A stretch of 64,000 nt of DNA from Nocardioides pinisoli (GTDB taxonomy: Bacteria; Actinomycetota; Actinomycetes; Propionibacteriales; Nocardioidaceae). The translations under genes were made by a program, and so were the position numbers. The notes under the pieces are model-generated. The model made no database searches. It worked only from the letters and a program-made list of their open reading frames with translations, and was not told the origin of the DNA. Below are positions 7,189 through 16,317 of this stretch, piece after piece (position 1 is the first letter of the stretch; the number at the start of each line of letters is the position of its first letter). The stretch is from assembly GCF_024199985.1 (NCBI RefSeq), contig NZ_JANARS010000003.1, forward strand, positions 426,471-490,470, in the 5' to 3' direction.

Positions 7189-9894
7189 TCAGGACTTCTT
7201 GGCCGCGGCCTTCTTCGTCGTCTTCTTGGCAGCGGTCTTCTTGGCGGTCGTCTTCTTCGCCGCGGCCTTCTTGGCGGGGGCCTTCTTCGCGCCCTTCTTG
7301 GCCGCCTTCTTGGCCGGGCCGCGCTCACGCCGCTCGGCGAGGAGCTCCGCGGCGCGCTCGAGGGTGATCGACTCGACCGTGTCGTCCTTGCGGAGGGTGG
7401 CGTTGTACTCGCCGTCGGTGACGTACTCGCCGAAGCGGCCCGCCTTCACGACGACCGGCTGGCCGGAGACGGGGTCGTTGCCGAGCTCCTTGAGCGGCGG
7501 GGTGGCCGCGCCGCGACCGCGCTGCTTGGGCTGGGCGTAGATGGCCTTGGCCTGGTCGAGGGTGATGTCGAAGATCTGGTCCTCGGACGTCAGGCTGCGG
7601 GAGTCGGTGCCCTTCTTGAGGTAGGGCCCGTAGCGCCCGTTCTGCGCGGTGATCTCGGTGCCGTCGTCGTCGACGCCGACGATGCGCGGCAGGTCGAGCA
7701 GCTGGACCGCCTGCTCCAGCGTGACCGTGTCGAGCGTCATCGACTTGAAGAGCGAGCCGGTGCGCGGCTTGGCCGACTTGGGCGCGTCGTCGGGCAGCAC
7801 CTCGGTGACGTAGGGGCCGAAACGGCCGTTCTTCGCCACGATCTGCAGGCCGGTGTCGGGGTGGTTGCCGACGACCTGCTCCTCGCCGGCCGGGTTGGCG
7901 AGCAGCTCCTTGGCCTTGGCCACGGTCAGCTCGTCGGGAGGCAGGTCGTCGGGGACGTTGGCGCGGACCGGGGCAGCGTCACCACCGTCGGGGCCGGGGC
8001 CCTCGACGTAGGGGCCATAGCGGCCGACGCGCAGGTCGATGCCCTCCCCGATCGGGAAGGTCGCCATCTCCTTGGCGTCGATCTCGCCGAGCTCGGTCAC
8101 CAGCGTCTTGAGGCCGACGACGTCACCGGCGCCGTAGTAGAACTCGCCGAGCTCGGTGGCCCGGTCCTTGCGACCGCCCGCGATCTCGTCGAGGACGTCC
8201 TCCATGTCGGCGGTGAACTCGTAGGACACCTGCCGGGGGAAGTGCTCCTCGAGCAGCCGGACGACCGAGAAGGCCAGCCAGGCCGGCACCAGGGCGGTGC
8301 CCTTCTTGTAGACGTAGCCGCGGTTGAGGATCGTGCCGATGATCGAGGCGTAGGTCGACGGACGGCCGATCTCGCGGTCCTCGAGCTCCTTGATCAGCGT
8401 GGCCTCGGTGTAGCGCGACGGGGGCTTGGTCTCGTGGCCCTCGGGCGTGAGCGTGGCCGCCGACACCGCCGCACCCTGCGTGAGGTTGGGCAGGCGGGTC
8501 TCGGCGTCGTCGCGGCGCTTGGAGGCGTCGTCGATGTCCTCGACGTAGGCCTTGAGGAAGCCGTGGAAGGTGATCGTGCGACCGCTGGCGCTGAAGACCA
8601 CGTCGCGACCGTCGGCGGCGGCGCCCCCGATGCGGATCGTCACCGAGTTGCCGGTGGCGTCCTTCATCTGCGAGGCGACGGTGCGCATCCAGATCAGCTC
8701 GTAGAGGCGGAACTGCTCGCCGGACAGGCCCGTCTGGGCCGGGGTCCGGAACGTGTCGCCGGCCGGCCGGATCGCCTCGTGCGCCTCCTGCGCGTTCTTC
8801 ACCTTGGAGGCGTAGGTGCGCGGCGAGTCGGGCAGGTACTCAGCGCCGTAGAGCTCCCGCACCTGGTCGCGCGCGGCACCGACCGCGGCGTCCGAGAGCG
8901 TCGTGGAGTCCGTACGCATGTAGGTGATGAAGCCGTTCTCGTAGAGGCGCTGCGCGACCGACATCGTCACGCTCGCGCTCATCCCGAGCTTGCGGCTGGC
9001 CTCCTGCTGCAGCGTGGTGGTGCGGAAGGGGGCGTAGGGCGAGCGGCGGTAGGGCTTGGACTCCACCGAGCGCACGTCGTACGCCGTCTCGCCCAGGCCG
9101 GCGGCCAGCGCCTCGGCGTCGGCGCGGCTGAGGTGGACGCGCTCGGCCTTGCCCTTCAGCTCGCCGGTGTTGTCGAAGTCGGAGCCACGGGCGACGCGGA
9201 CCTCGTCGACGCTGTAGAGCTTGGCGGGGAACATCCGCGGGTCGTGGCCGGTGCCGGCGTCGAAGGTGGCGTCGAGGTCCCAGTAGGAGGCGACGCGGAA
9301 CTTCATCCGCTCGCGCTCGCGGTCGACGACCAGGCGGGTCGCCACCGACTGCACGCGGCCCGCGGAGAGGCCCGACATGACCTTCTTCCACAGCACGGGC
9401 GAGACCTCGTAGCCGTAGAGGCGGTCGAGGATCCGGCGCGCCTCCTGGGCCTCGACGAGGTCGTCGTTGATCTCGCGGGGGTTCTCGACCGCGGCGAGGA
9501 TCGCGGGCTTGGTGATCTCGTGGAAGACCATCCGGTGGACCGGCAGGCCCTTCGGCGGCTTGAGCTCGTCGAGGAGGTGCCAGGCGATCGCCTCGCCCTC
9601 GCGGTCCTCATCGGTGGCGAGGTAGAGGGCGTCGGCGTCCTTCACCAGCTTCTTCAGCTTGGCGATGTGGCTCTTCTTGTCGCGCGGGACGACGTAGTAG
9701 GGCTCGAAGCCGTTGTCGACGTCGACCGCGAGCCGGCCCCACGGCTTGTCCTTGATCTTGGCCGGGGTGTCCGCGGCGTTGTTGGGCAGGTCGCGGATGT
9801 GACCGATCGAGGACTCGACGACGTAGTCCGCGCCGAGGTAGCCGCCGATGGTGCGGGCCTTGGCCGGGGACTCGACGATGACGAGCTTTGCCAC
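7189..9894 (-). CDS. topA: DNA topoisomerase I
   Basis: A 901-aa type IA topoisomerase relaxing negative supercoils. The Toprim domain starts at residue 1 (KLVIVESPAKARTIG) with the acidic cluster ATDEDREGE near 94-101. The active-site tyrosine is Y325 in FITYMRTDS. The C-terminal half has repeated Toprim_C modules (NGRYGPYLK, NGRFGPYV, RYGPYVEG). It ends in a Lys/Ala-rich tail of about 45 residues typical of actinobacterial TopA, used for DNA contact. The GTG at 9894 is chosen since the fold starts there and GGAG lies about 10 nt upstream; an ATG 78 nt further out adds non-conserved residues. Confidence 0.97.
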   Translation of the reverse strand: MAKLVIVESPAKARTIGGYLGADYVVESSIGHIRDLPNNAADTPAKIKDKPWGRLAVDVDNGFEPYYVVPRDKKSHIAKLKKLVKDADALYLATDEDREGEAIAWHLLDELKPPKGLPVHRMVFHEITKPAILAAVENPREINDDLVEAQEARRILDRLYGYEVSPVLWKKVMSGLSAGRVQSVATRLVVDRERERMKFRVASYWDLDATFDAGTGHDPRMFPAKLYSVDEVRVARGSDFDNTGELKGKAERVHLSRADAEALAAGLGETAYDVRSVESKPYRRSPYAPFRTTTLQQEASRKLGMSASVTMSVAQRLYENGFITYMRTDSTTLSDAAVGAARDQVRELYGAEYLPDSPRTYASKVKNAQEAHEAIRPAGDTFRTPAQTGLSGEQFRLYELIWMRTVASQMKDATGNSVTIRIGGAAADGRDVVFSASGRTITFHGFLKAYVEDIDDASKRRDDAETRLPNLTQGAAVSAATLTPEGHETKPPSRYTEATLIKELEDREIGRPSTYASIIGTILNRGYVYKKGTALVPAWLAFSVVRLLEEHFPRQVSYEFTADMEDVLDEIAGGRKDRATELGEFYYGAGDVVGLKTLVTELGEIDAKEMATFPIGEGIDLRVGRYGPYVEGPGPDGGDAAPVRANVPDDLPPDELTVAKAKELLANPAGEEQVVGNHPDTGLQIVAKNGRFGPYVTEVLPDDAPKSAKPRTGSLFKSMTLDTVTLEQAVQLLDLPRIVGVDDDGTEITAQNGRYGPYLKKGTDSRSLTSEDQIFDITLDQAKAIYAQPKQRGRGAATPPLKELGNDPVSGQPVVVKAGRFGEYVTDGEYNATLRKDDTVESITLERAAELLAERRERGPAKKAAKKGAKKAPAKKAAAKKTTAKKTAAKKTTKKAAAKKS

Positions 9895-10010
9895 TTCTGT
9901 TCGCTCCCTCAAGTTGTGCGCTGCGATGTTGCTCAGCGCCGCAACGGTAGCGCCACATCCCGATAACGCCACTCCGCGCCGTCCACAGCCGGGCCGGCGA
10001 CGGGGCCCGG

Positions 10011-10054
10011 CACGGCTCGGGCCCCACGTCGCGAGGACGTGGGGCCCGAGCGTG
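10011..10054 (-). terminator. Strong hairpin terminator after the isomerase-like gene
   Basis: A 16-bp perfect stem (10015-10030 with 10036-10051), extended by CAC/GTG, encloses a GCGAG loop. It lies just downstream of the minus-strand gene ending at 10072, between that gene and the topA promoter region. No U tract. Confidence 0.75.
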
Positions 10055-10071
10055 TCAGGCTGCCGGACGGG

Positions 10072-11100
10072 TCAGAAGTCGAGACCCTCGAGGTAGCGGA
10101 AGCCCGTGTTGGCGGTCGCGGCCGGACGGAAGTCCGGGGTGTCGTTCTCGACGATGTACTCCTCGGGCTGGTGGGCCGCGAAGATCGTCGGGAAGTCGAT
10201 GACACCCAGGCCGAGGTCGGCCATGTCGCCGGGCTGCTGGCCGTAGAGCTCGGCCGCCTCGGCGCCGTGACGGTCCTTGACGTGGTACTGGCGGACCTCC
10301 AGCGGGGAGGACTGGACCACGTCGATCGCGAACTGCAGCGGGTCGGCCGCACCCGTGTTCACGCCACCGGTGTAGGCCCAGTAGAGGTCGATCTCGAAGT
10401 GGACCAGCTTGGGGTCGAGCTCGCTGGTGAGCACGTCCCACGGGGTCGTGCCGTCCGCGAAGGTGATCGTGAACTCGTGGGCGTGGTTGTGGTAGCCGTA
10501 GCGCAGGCCACGACGACGCGCGACCTCGGCCTCGGCGTTCATCTGCTCGGCCCACAGCTGCCAGTCGCTCTTGTTGGGCGAGTTGAGGTAGGGCACGTTG
10601 ATGTACTTCTGGCGGAAGGTCTGGGCGTCGTCGAGCTTGGCGTTGAGCTTGGCCGGGTCGAGGACGTTGTTGGTGGTGCTGATGCCGTCGTGGCTCGAGG
10701 AGGCCCAGATGCCGCGGGCGTCGAACTCCGCCTTGAGCTTGGCGGCCGTGTCGAGCCCGGCACCCCCGTAGAGGCCGGCCCGCTCGACGCGCTGGTAGCC
10801 GAACTTCTCGAGCTGGTCGAGCTGCTGCAGGACGCTGGCGTTGGTGGTCATGGCCGACCGCAGCGTGTAGAGCTGGATGCTGATCAGGTCGGTCGGCACG
10901 CCGTTGTGGCGGCCGTGGGCGTGGCCGTGGCCCTTGCCCGGGTGGCTGCTGGGCTTGGCGGCCAGCGCAGGCGAACCGGCGGCGAGGGCAGTGGCTCCCG
11001 CCGCGCCGGCGACCGCGCCGCGCAGCAGGCCGCGGCGGCTGGCGCCCTTCCTCTCGAGCGACTCGCGCAGGGCGGCGTCGCCGTCATATCCGTAACACAT
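10072..11100 (-). CDS. Tat-exported sugar phosphate isomerase/epimerase-like protein (AP2Ec TIM barrel)
   Basis: A 342-aa protein. A Tat signal is clear: SRRGLLRG at 21-28 followed by an Ala-rich hydrophobic stretch and ALA before AKP (about 48), so export is predicted. The mature part begins ISIQLYTLRSAM and has xylose-isomerase-like TIM-barrel features, including GYHNHAHEFT and QYHVKDRHG. The family acts on sugars or inositols. It has a short N-terminal leader (MCYGYDGDAALRESL) before the Tat motif, seen in several actinobacterial Tat substrates. An AAGG ribosome site precedes the ATG. The secreted sugar dehydrogenase upstream in the same direction suggests a joint role in extracellular carbohydrate oxidation. 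Confidence 0.85.
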   Translation of the reverse strand: MCYGYDGDAALRESLERKGASRRGLLRGAVAGAAGATALAAGSPALAAKPSSHPGKGHGHAHGRHNGVPTDLISIQLYTLRSAMTTNASVLQQLDQLEKFGYQRVERAGLYGGAGLDTAAKLKAEFDARGIWASSSHDGISTTNNVLDPAKLNAKLDDAQTFRQKYINVPYLNSPNKSDWQLWAEQMNAEAEVARRRGLRYGYHNHAHEFTITFADGTTPWDVLTSELDPKLVHFEIDLYWAYTGGVNTGAADPLQFAIDVVQSSPLEVRQYHVKDRHGAEAAELYGQQPGDMADLGLGVIDFPTIFAAHQPEEYIVENDTPDFRPAATANTGFRYLEGLDF

Positions 11101-11154
11101 GTGCTGCCTTCTTCCTGGATTTCTCGGGGGGATTCTCGGGGTGGGTGGTGCTGG

Positions 11155-11191
11155 CCGGAGGCGGACCCGGGTCGCCCGGGCCCGCCTCTGG
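11155..11191 (-). terminator. Hairpin terminator after the PQQ-type dehydrogenase gene
   Basis: A roughly 17-bp stem with one A-C mismatch and a TCG loop (AGGCGGACCCGGG pairs with CCCGGGCCCGCCT) sits between the dehydrogenase stop (11209) and the isomerase-like start (11100). It suggests separate transcription units, although it could be an attenuating processing site inside an operon. Confidence 0.6.
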
Positions 11192-11208
11192 TCGGGTCGT
11201 GCTGCGGA

Positions 11209-13332
11209 TCAGCCGGCCGGCTCGAGGACGACCTCGTCGGAGTCGCTCAGGCCGGGCTCGGAGCCCGCGTCGGTGTACTCCGCGACGAAGACGGCCGCGA
11301 GGTCCTCGGTCGCCGGGTCGTGGCCCTCGGGCACCGTGGTGGTGAGCGAGCCGGTGCACCCGGTGGCCGTGGACTGCGGGTGGCCGTGGGTGTCGTGGCC
11401 CAGCACGTAGGTCACGGTGACGCGGCTGCAGTCGACGGGCTCGTCGTCGGTGACCGTGACCTCGTACGTCACGGTGTCGCCGAAGCTGAACGACTGGCCC
11501 GCCACCGGGGTGACGAACTCGACGACCGGCGCCTGGTTGCCGACGACGATGTCGACGTCGGCCGACGCGCGACGCCCGCCCTTGTCGGTCACCGTCAAGG
11601 TGGCGCGGTAGCTGCCGTCCTCCTCGTAGGTGTAGGAGGGGTCGGCCTGGCGGCTGTCGACCTTGCCGTCACCGTCGAAGTCCCAGGCGTACTTCAGCTT
11701 GGTGTCGCCGTCCGGGTCGGTGGTGCCGGCGCTCGAGAAGTCGACCGTCAGCGGGGACTTGCCGGCCGTCGGCTCGGCCTCGATCGCCGGGACCGGGCTG
11801 CGGTTGCCGCCCTCGCCGATGAAGTCGATGCGCGAGAGCTGGGCGTCGGGGTTCTCGGCGAAGTAGCCGTCGCCGTACTCGAGGACGTAGAGCGCACCGT
11901 CGGGGCCGAACTCCATGTCCATCGGGTTGTCGGTGACGATGTCGGGGACGACGTCCTCGATCGCGACGTCCTCGCCGTCGACGTGGAAGCCCTTGATGTA
12001 GTCACGCGTCCACTCGTAGAACAGCGGGGTGTCGTCGTAGCGCTCGGGCCAGGCGACGGGGTTGCGGCCCTTGGTGGCCTTGCGGTCGTACTGGTAGGCC
12101 GGTCCCGCCATGGGGCCGATGCCACCGGTCTCGAGCTCGGGGAACTCCTCGGAGAGGCCGTAGGAGTACCAGACCTCCGGCTGCTCCACCGGCGGCAGCT
12201 CGCGCAGGCCGGTGTTGTGGACGGAGTCGTTGACCGGGGCGTCGCAGTTGAACTTCGGGCCACTCGTGCGGGTGGCGAAGTCGAAGTCGTTGTAGGGCAG
12301 CTCGGCCGTCGCGCAGTAGGGCCATCCGTAGTTGGACGGCTCGTCGACGACCGCCCACTTGCCGTGGCCGGCGGGGCCGCGGTTGGGGTCGGCGCGCCGG
12401 GCGTCGGGCGAGTAGTCGGCGACCCAGATGTCGTCGGTGTCGGGGTCGATCTCGATGCGGAACGGGTTGCGCCAGCCCATCGAGTAGATCTCCGGGCGCG
12501 TCTTCGGCGTGCCGGGGGCGAACAGGTTGCCCTCCGGGATCGTGTAGCCGCCGCCGGCCTTGGGCGTGATCCGCAGGATCTTGCCGCGCAGGTCGTTGGT
12601 GTTGGCCGAGGTGCGCTGGGCGTCGAACGCGGGGTTGCGCTCGGGACGCTCGTCGAGCGGCACGTAGCCGTCGGACTGGAACGGGTTGGTGTCGTCACCG
12701 GTCGAGAGGATCAGGTTGCCCGCCGAGTCGAAGACGATGTCACCACCGACGTGGCAGCAGATGCCGCGGTCGACGGGGACGTCGAGCACCTTCTGCTCCG
12801 AGTCGAGCTGCACCTGGCCACCGGAATACTGGAACCGCGAGACGGTCAGGTGGCCCTTGTAGCGCTCGAAGTCGGCGGCCGTGCCGGTCTCCGGGGCGTC
12901 GCCCTCGTTGATCGAGGCGGTGGCCGGGTCGTCGGCCGGGGTGTCGAGCGGCGGGGAGTAGTAGAGGTAGATCCACTTGTTCTTCTTGCCGTCGTAGCCC
13001 GGGTCGAGGGCGATGCTCTGCAGGCCCTCCTCGTCGTGGAGGTAGACCGGGATGCGGCCGGCGACGCTGTTGACGCCCGTCTGGGCGTCGTTGTGCCAGA
13101 TGACGCCCGCCCGGGTCGTGTGCAGGACGTCGCCGTCCGGCAGCACGGCGAGGTCGATGGCCTCGCCCGGACGGTCGTTGAGGGTGACCTTCTGGAACGC
13201 GCCGGCGGGCGGCGGCGGGGCCGTGTCGTCGTGGCCCTCGTGGGCCGTGGCAGCGGTGGTCACCGCCAGCGTGGGCAGGCAGAAGGCGGCGCCGACGGCG
13301 ACCGTGAACCCTGCGCGGTAAGGATGCTTCAT
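11209..13332 (-). CDS. Secreted PQQ-dependent sugar dehydrogenase-like protein with PKD domain
   Basis: A 707-aa exported protein. A signal peptide ends near ATAHEGHDD (about residue 30). Residues about 35-470 form a six-bladed propeller of the glucose/sorbosone dehydrogenase (GSDH) type, seen in QSIALDPGYDG, ILSTGDDTNPF, GKILRITPKAGG and YSMGWRNPFRIEIDPDT. Residues about 500-595 are a PKD domain (YAWDFDGDGKVDSRQ), and a further Ig-like segment follows to the C-terminus. Such proteins oxidise sugars outside the cell with PQQ. No PQQ biosynthesis genes are in the window. The ATG at 13332 has AGGAG at a normal distance. Confidence 0.88.
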   Translation of the reverse strand: MKHPYRAGFTVAVGAAFCLPTLAVTTAATAHEGHDDTAPPPPAGAFQKVTLNDRPGEAIDLAVLPDGDVLHTTRAGVIWHNDAQTGVNSVAGRIPVYLHDEEGLQSIALDPGYDGKKNKWIYLYYSPPLDTPADDPATASINEGDAPETGTAADFERYKGHLTVSRFQYSGGQVQLDSEQKVLDVPVDRGICCHVGGDIVFDSAGNLILSTGDDTNPFQSDGYVPLDERPERNPAFDAQRTSANTNDLRGKILRITPKAGGGYTIPEGNLFAPGTPKTRPEIYSMGWRNPFRIEIDPDTDDIWVADYSPDARRADPNRGPAGHGKWAVVDEPSNYGWPYCATAELPYNDFDFATRTSGPKFNCDAPVNDSVHNTGLRELPPVEQPEVWYSYGLSEEFPELETGGIGPMAGPAYQYDRKATKGRNPVAWPERYDDTPLFYEWTRDYIKGFHVDGEDVAIEDVVPDIVTDNPMDMEFGPDGALYVLEYGDGYFAENPDAQLSRIDFIGEGGNRSPVPAIEAEPTAGKSPLTVDFSSAGTTDPDGDTKLKYAWDFDGDGKVDSRQADPSYTYEEDGSYRATLTVTDKGGRRASADVDIVVGNQAPVVEFVTPVAGQSFSFGDTVTYEVTVTDDEPVDCSRVTVTYVLGHDTHGHPQSTATGCTGSLTTTVPEGHDPATEDLAAVFVAEYTDAGSEPGLSDSDEVVLEPAG

Positions 13333-13385
13333 TTGGGGGGGTCTCCTGTTCCCGAGTGGCTGGGAGCCAGCAAGCAACGTAGGCA

Positions 13386-13401
13386 CGTGACCACCGTCAC
13401 G
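13386..13401. promoter_or_regulatory. CRP/GlxR-like site upstream of the sugar dehydrogenase
   Basis: CGTGACCACCGTCACG is a symmetric 16-mer matching TGTGA-N6-TCACA at 8 of 10 fixed positions. It lies about 54-69 nt upstream of the dehydrogenase ATG. A cAMP-dependent CRP/GlxR-type factor would make sense for a sugar-oxidising enzyme. Binding itself is inference. Confidence 0.4.
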
Positions 13402-13498
13402 TCAACGAGCAGGCGACTTTTGTCCGCCTGTCGGCACAAGTGCTCAGCGTGGGACCCACCCTCAGCGGTGAACCAGCTCCCAGCGTTCTCGGGTCGGC

Positions 13499-13840
13499 TC
13501 AGACTCCTGTCGGGCGCAGCGGGTCGTGCCCGAACAGCATCAGGGCGCGCCGGACGTCGTCGTCGTACGCCTCGGGCTCGGGCTCGTCGCCGCGGATCGT
13601 GCGCACCTGGTCGACCACGTGCTGCATCGTGTCGACGTCGTCGCCAGTCAGGTCGGTGCGTCGCTTGCCGAGGATGGCGACGACGGCCTCGCCGACCTCG
13701 AGCTCGGGCAGCCCGGTGGTCGCCCGTCCGTCCTCCCCGGTCGCCTGGGTCCGCAGCCAGTCGGACAGCTCGCGGGAGGTCATGTTGACCACCTCGTGGA
13801 ACTCCTGCCAGAGCTCGTCGTCGATCAGGGACTCGGCCAT
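13499..13840 (-). CDS. DUF3140 family protein
   Basis: A 113-aa acidic cytoplasmic protein of the DUF3140 family, recognised from LWQEFHEVVNMTSRELSDWLRT and VVAILGKRR. The middle contains DVDTMQHVVDQVRTI. The family is common in actinobacteria and lacks a defined role. GTG at 13843 directly precedes ATG at 13840; the ATG was chosen. It stands alone between the dehydrogenase promoter region and the methyltransferase gene. Confidence 0.8.
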   Translation of the reverse strand: MAESLIDDELWQEFHEVVNMTSRELSDWLRTQATGEDGRATTGLPELEVGEAVVAILGKRRTDLTGDDVDTMQHVVDQVRTIRGDEPEPEAYDDDVRRALMLFGHDPLRPTGV

Positions 13841-13913
13841 CACTGCACCCCGTTCCGGGTCGTGGTCTGGGTCATGGCCGGGCAGTACCCACTCGACCGC
13901 GACACAACGCCCG

Positions 13914-15383
13914 TCAGCCGAGGAGCAGGAAGCCTTCGCCCACCAGCTCGCGCACGACGGGCAGGTAGGTCTCGCGCAGGTCGGCCTCGTCGCGCTGCAG
14001 CAGCGCCGCGATGGCCCCGAGCAGCTGCTCGAGGGTCAGGTCGCCGTCACTGGCGCCGACCAGGGCGGCCTCGACCGTGTCGGCCGTCCGGGCCCGCCGG
14101 AAGCCCCGCTGCTGGCGCAGCACGATGGCCTCCGGGTCCTCGGCCCCGGGCCGTCCGACCGTCTCCTGCTGCACGTCCTCCCGCGCCCGCAGCACCGCGC
14201 CCAGCAGCGCGTCGTCGGTGAGCCCGCGCAGCCCGGTCGCCGCCTCTCCCCACGCCCGGATCGCCGGCCCGATCGGCTGCTCGACGTCGTAGGGCCACTC
14301 GAGGAGCTCGTGACGGCCTCCCCCGCCCCGCCGGACGTTGATCCACCCGAAGCCCACGCCGTCGATACCGGTCTCCTCCAGCCAGGACAGCCAGGTGTCG
14401 TAGCGCCGGGCGTAGTCGGGGCGCCCGTGGTGGCCGCTGTCCTTGAGCCACAGCTCGACGTAGGCCGACGGGTCCAGCGTCTCGCGCTGCACCACGAGCG
14501 CGTCGCAGTCCTCGCGCAGCCACGACCCGAGCCGCTCGTCCCAGGGACGGCCGTCGACGATCGCCCAGTTGGCCAGCACCTGCAGCCACCCGCCCTCGGT
14601 GAGGTGGTCGGGACCGGTGCGCACGATGTGCTCGACGACCCGGTCGCCCGGCAGGCCGGAGTCGCGGTAGACCAGGCGCTCGCCGGTCGCCGGGGAGATG
14701 ACGAAGGGCGGGTTGGTGGCGACCAGGTCGAAGCGCTCGCCCGCGACGGGCTCGAAGAACGAGCCGCTCCTGACGTCGACCTCGACCTCGTTGAGCGCCG
14801 CGTTGAGCCGGGTCATCCAGAGCGCGCGCTCGTTGACGTCGGTCGCGACCACGGCGTCGGCGTGGCCGGCGAGGTGGAGCGCCTGCACGCCGCAGCCGGT
14901 GCCGAGGTCCAGGGCGCGGCCCACCGGCTCGCGCATCGTCAGCTGCGCCAGGCTCGTCGAGGCGCTGGAGATGCCCAGGACGTGGTCGGGGCCGACCGCG
15001 ACGGGGGCACCGTCGAGGCCGGGGGTCAGGTCGGACACGACCCACAGGTCGCGCTCGTCGGTCGCGTAGGGCCGGCAGTCGGTGCGGGCCGCGACCTCGC
15101 CGACGCTCTGCTCGAGCAGCCCGGCGTTGCAGAGCCGGTCGACCAGCCCGGGAAGGGCCCGCTCCGCGTCGTCGCGCGCCACCCGCGTCTGCAGCAGGAA
15201 GAGCCGGACCAGGGTGTCGAGCGGTGCGCCCGACGTCGTACGACGCAGGGCGGGGAGGGTCTCGTTACGTCCGAGCGCGCGGTGCGCCTCCTCGCCGATC
15301 GCCTCGGCGACACGGTCGTAGGTGAAGTCGGCGGCGAGCAGGGCGTCGCGCAGGGGCCCGGCGTAGTCGAGGTCGGACGGCAT
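13914..15383 (-). CDS. Class I SAM-dependent methyltransferase (PrmC/HemK-like, N-terminal DUF7059-type)
   Basis: A 489-aa protein. Residues 1-130 are a helical N-terminal domain. A Rossmann methyltransferase domain follows with ALDLGTGCGVQAL (motif I) and the NPPF motif (LVATNPPFVIS) that marks N-methylation of amides or amines, as in PrmC and RlmG. A C-terminal extension of about 150 residues completes it. Likely substrates are a protein Gln or rRNA base, but this is inferred from the motif only. It is divergent from the phosphotransferase gene, and the two start codons overlap by 2 bp, which is unusual and leaves the neighbour's start in doubt. Confidence 0.85.
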   Translation of the reverse strand: MPSDLDYAGPLRDALLAADFTYDRVAEAIGEEAHRALGRNETLPALRRTTSGAPLDTLVRLFLLQTRVARDDAERALPGLVDRLCNAGLLEQSVGEVAARTDCRPYATDERDLWVVSDLTPGLDGAPVAVGPDHVLGISSASTSLAQLTMREPVGRALDLGTGCGVQALHLAGHADAVVATDVNERALWMTRLNAALNEVEVDVRSGSFFEPVAGERFDLVATNPPFVISPATGERLVYRDSGLPGDRVVEHIVRTGPDHLTEGGWLQVLANWAIVDGRPWDERLGSWLREDCDALVVQRETLDPSAYVELWLKDSGHHGRPDYARRYDTWLSWLEETGIDGVGFGWINVRRGGGGRHELLEWPYDVEQPIGPAIRAWGEAATGLRGLTDDALLGAVLRAREDVQQETVGRPGAEDPEAIVLRQQRGFRRARTADTVEAALVGASDGDLTLEQLLGAIAALLQRDEADLRETYLPVVRELVGEGFLLLG

Positions 15384-16317
15384 GGCCCCAGCCTCGCAGG
15401 TGCCGGCGTGGTTCGATGGCGCGGTGCTCGAACGACCTCCGGACGTGACCGACGACGAGGTGCTCGGGCTGGTCCGCCGCCTCTGGGAGCCGCGCGCCGA
15501 CGCCGTGGAGCACCTGGCGGTCGGGTGGGGTGCACACCACTGGCGGGTGGACGTGGACGGTGAGCCGGCGCTCTTCCTGACCCTCGACCCCGACCTGCCC
15601 CGCCACACGCAGGCGACGCTGGAGGCGGCGTACGCCTCGGCGGCCTCGCTGGACCTGCCGTTCGTGTGGCCGTCGCTGCCCTCCCTAGACGGCACGTTCA
15701 CCGCGCCGCTCGGCGCACGCACCACCAGCGTGACCGGGTGGCTCGAGGGGACCCGCCCCGAGGAGTCCGTGGCCGAGCTGCCCGACCTGCTGGCCGACCT
15801 GCACGCCGCGCCGGCACCGGCCAGCGCCCGCGCCTGGTCCACCGAGATCCCCTCCGACCTGCCCGCCCTGCTGCGCAGCCTGCTCCAGCAGCCGTGGACG
15901 GGTCCGCTCGGTCCCGCCGCGCACGAGCTCCTCGTCGAGCACCTCACCACCGTGGGCGGCTGGGCCCGGGAGCACGCGCGGCTGGTCGCGCTCGCCGACC
16001 CGTCGACGTACGTCGTCACGCACGGCGAGCCGCACGTCCGCAACCAGTGGCTCGCCCGCGGGCGCACCTGGCTGGTCGACTGGGAGTCGTTGCTGCTGGC
16101 GCCGCGCGAGCGCGACCTCGCCACGCTCGTGCACGAGGGCCGGGACGTCGACCACGACCGGCAGATGGTGCGGCTGTTCGACCTGGAGTGGCGGCTCTCG
16201 GAGATCTGGTCGTTCGCCCAGTGGCTGCAGGGGCCGCACGTCGGGGACACCGACGACCACACCGCGCTCGGCGGGCTCACCGAGGAGCTGACCCGGCCGC
16301 ACTTCGGGACAGCGTGA
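15382..16317 (+). CDS. Aminoglycoside phosphotransferase-fold (APH) kinase
   Basis: A 311-aa APH/choline-kinase-like protein. The catalytic loop is a Brenner-type motif HGEPHVRNQW with DWE (LVDWESLLLAPRERDL) for metal binding. The N-terminal lobe has AVGWGAHHWRVDVDG. Family members phosphorylate small hydroxyl substrates; resistance is only one possible role and nothing specific supports it here. The first in-frame ATG overlaps the divergent methyltransferase start, so the true start may be a downstream GTG at 15400 or 15424. A shared terminator separates it from hppA. Confidence 0.78.
   Translation: MAPASQVPAWFDGAVLERPPDVTDDEVLGLVRRLWEPRADAVEHLAVGWGAHHWRVDVDGEPALFLTLDPDLPRHTQATLEAAYASAASLDLPFVWPSLPSLDGTFTAPLGARTTSVTGWLEGTRPEESVAELPDLLADLHAAPAPASARAWSTEIPSDLPALLRSLLQQPWTGPLGPAAHELLVEHLTTVGGWAREHARLVALADPSTYVVTHGEPHVRNQWLARGRTWLVDWESLLLAPRERDLATLVHEGRDVDHDRQMVRLFDLEWRLSEIWSFAQWLQGPHVGDTDDHTALGGLTEELTRPHFGTA

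Noticed and set aside
6949..9966. Very long open frame opposite topA
   Set aside because: It has low-complexity Val/Gly/Asp/Arg composition, matches no family and mirrors the topA codon pattern; it is a shadow of the real gene.
10039..13788. Long open frame opposite the isomerase-like and dehydrogenase genes
   Set aside because: Spans two real genes with clear signal peptides and domains on the minus strand; composition is typical of an antisense GC-rich shadow.
15382..16317. Specific aminoglycoside resistance gene
   Set aside because: The kinase fold is right, but nothing in the sequence or context points to an antibiotic substrate; the broader APH-fold call is safer.
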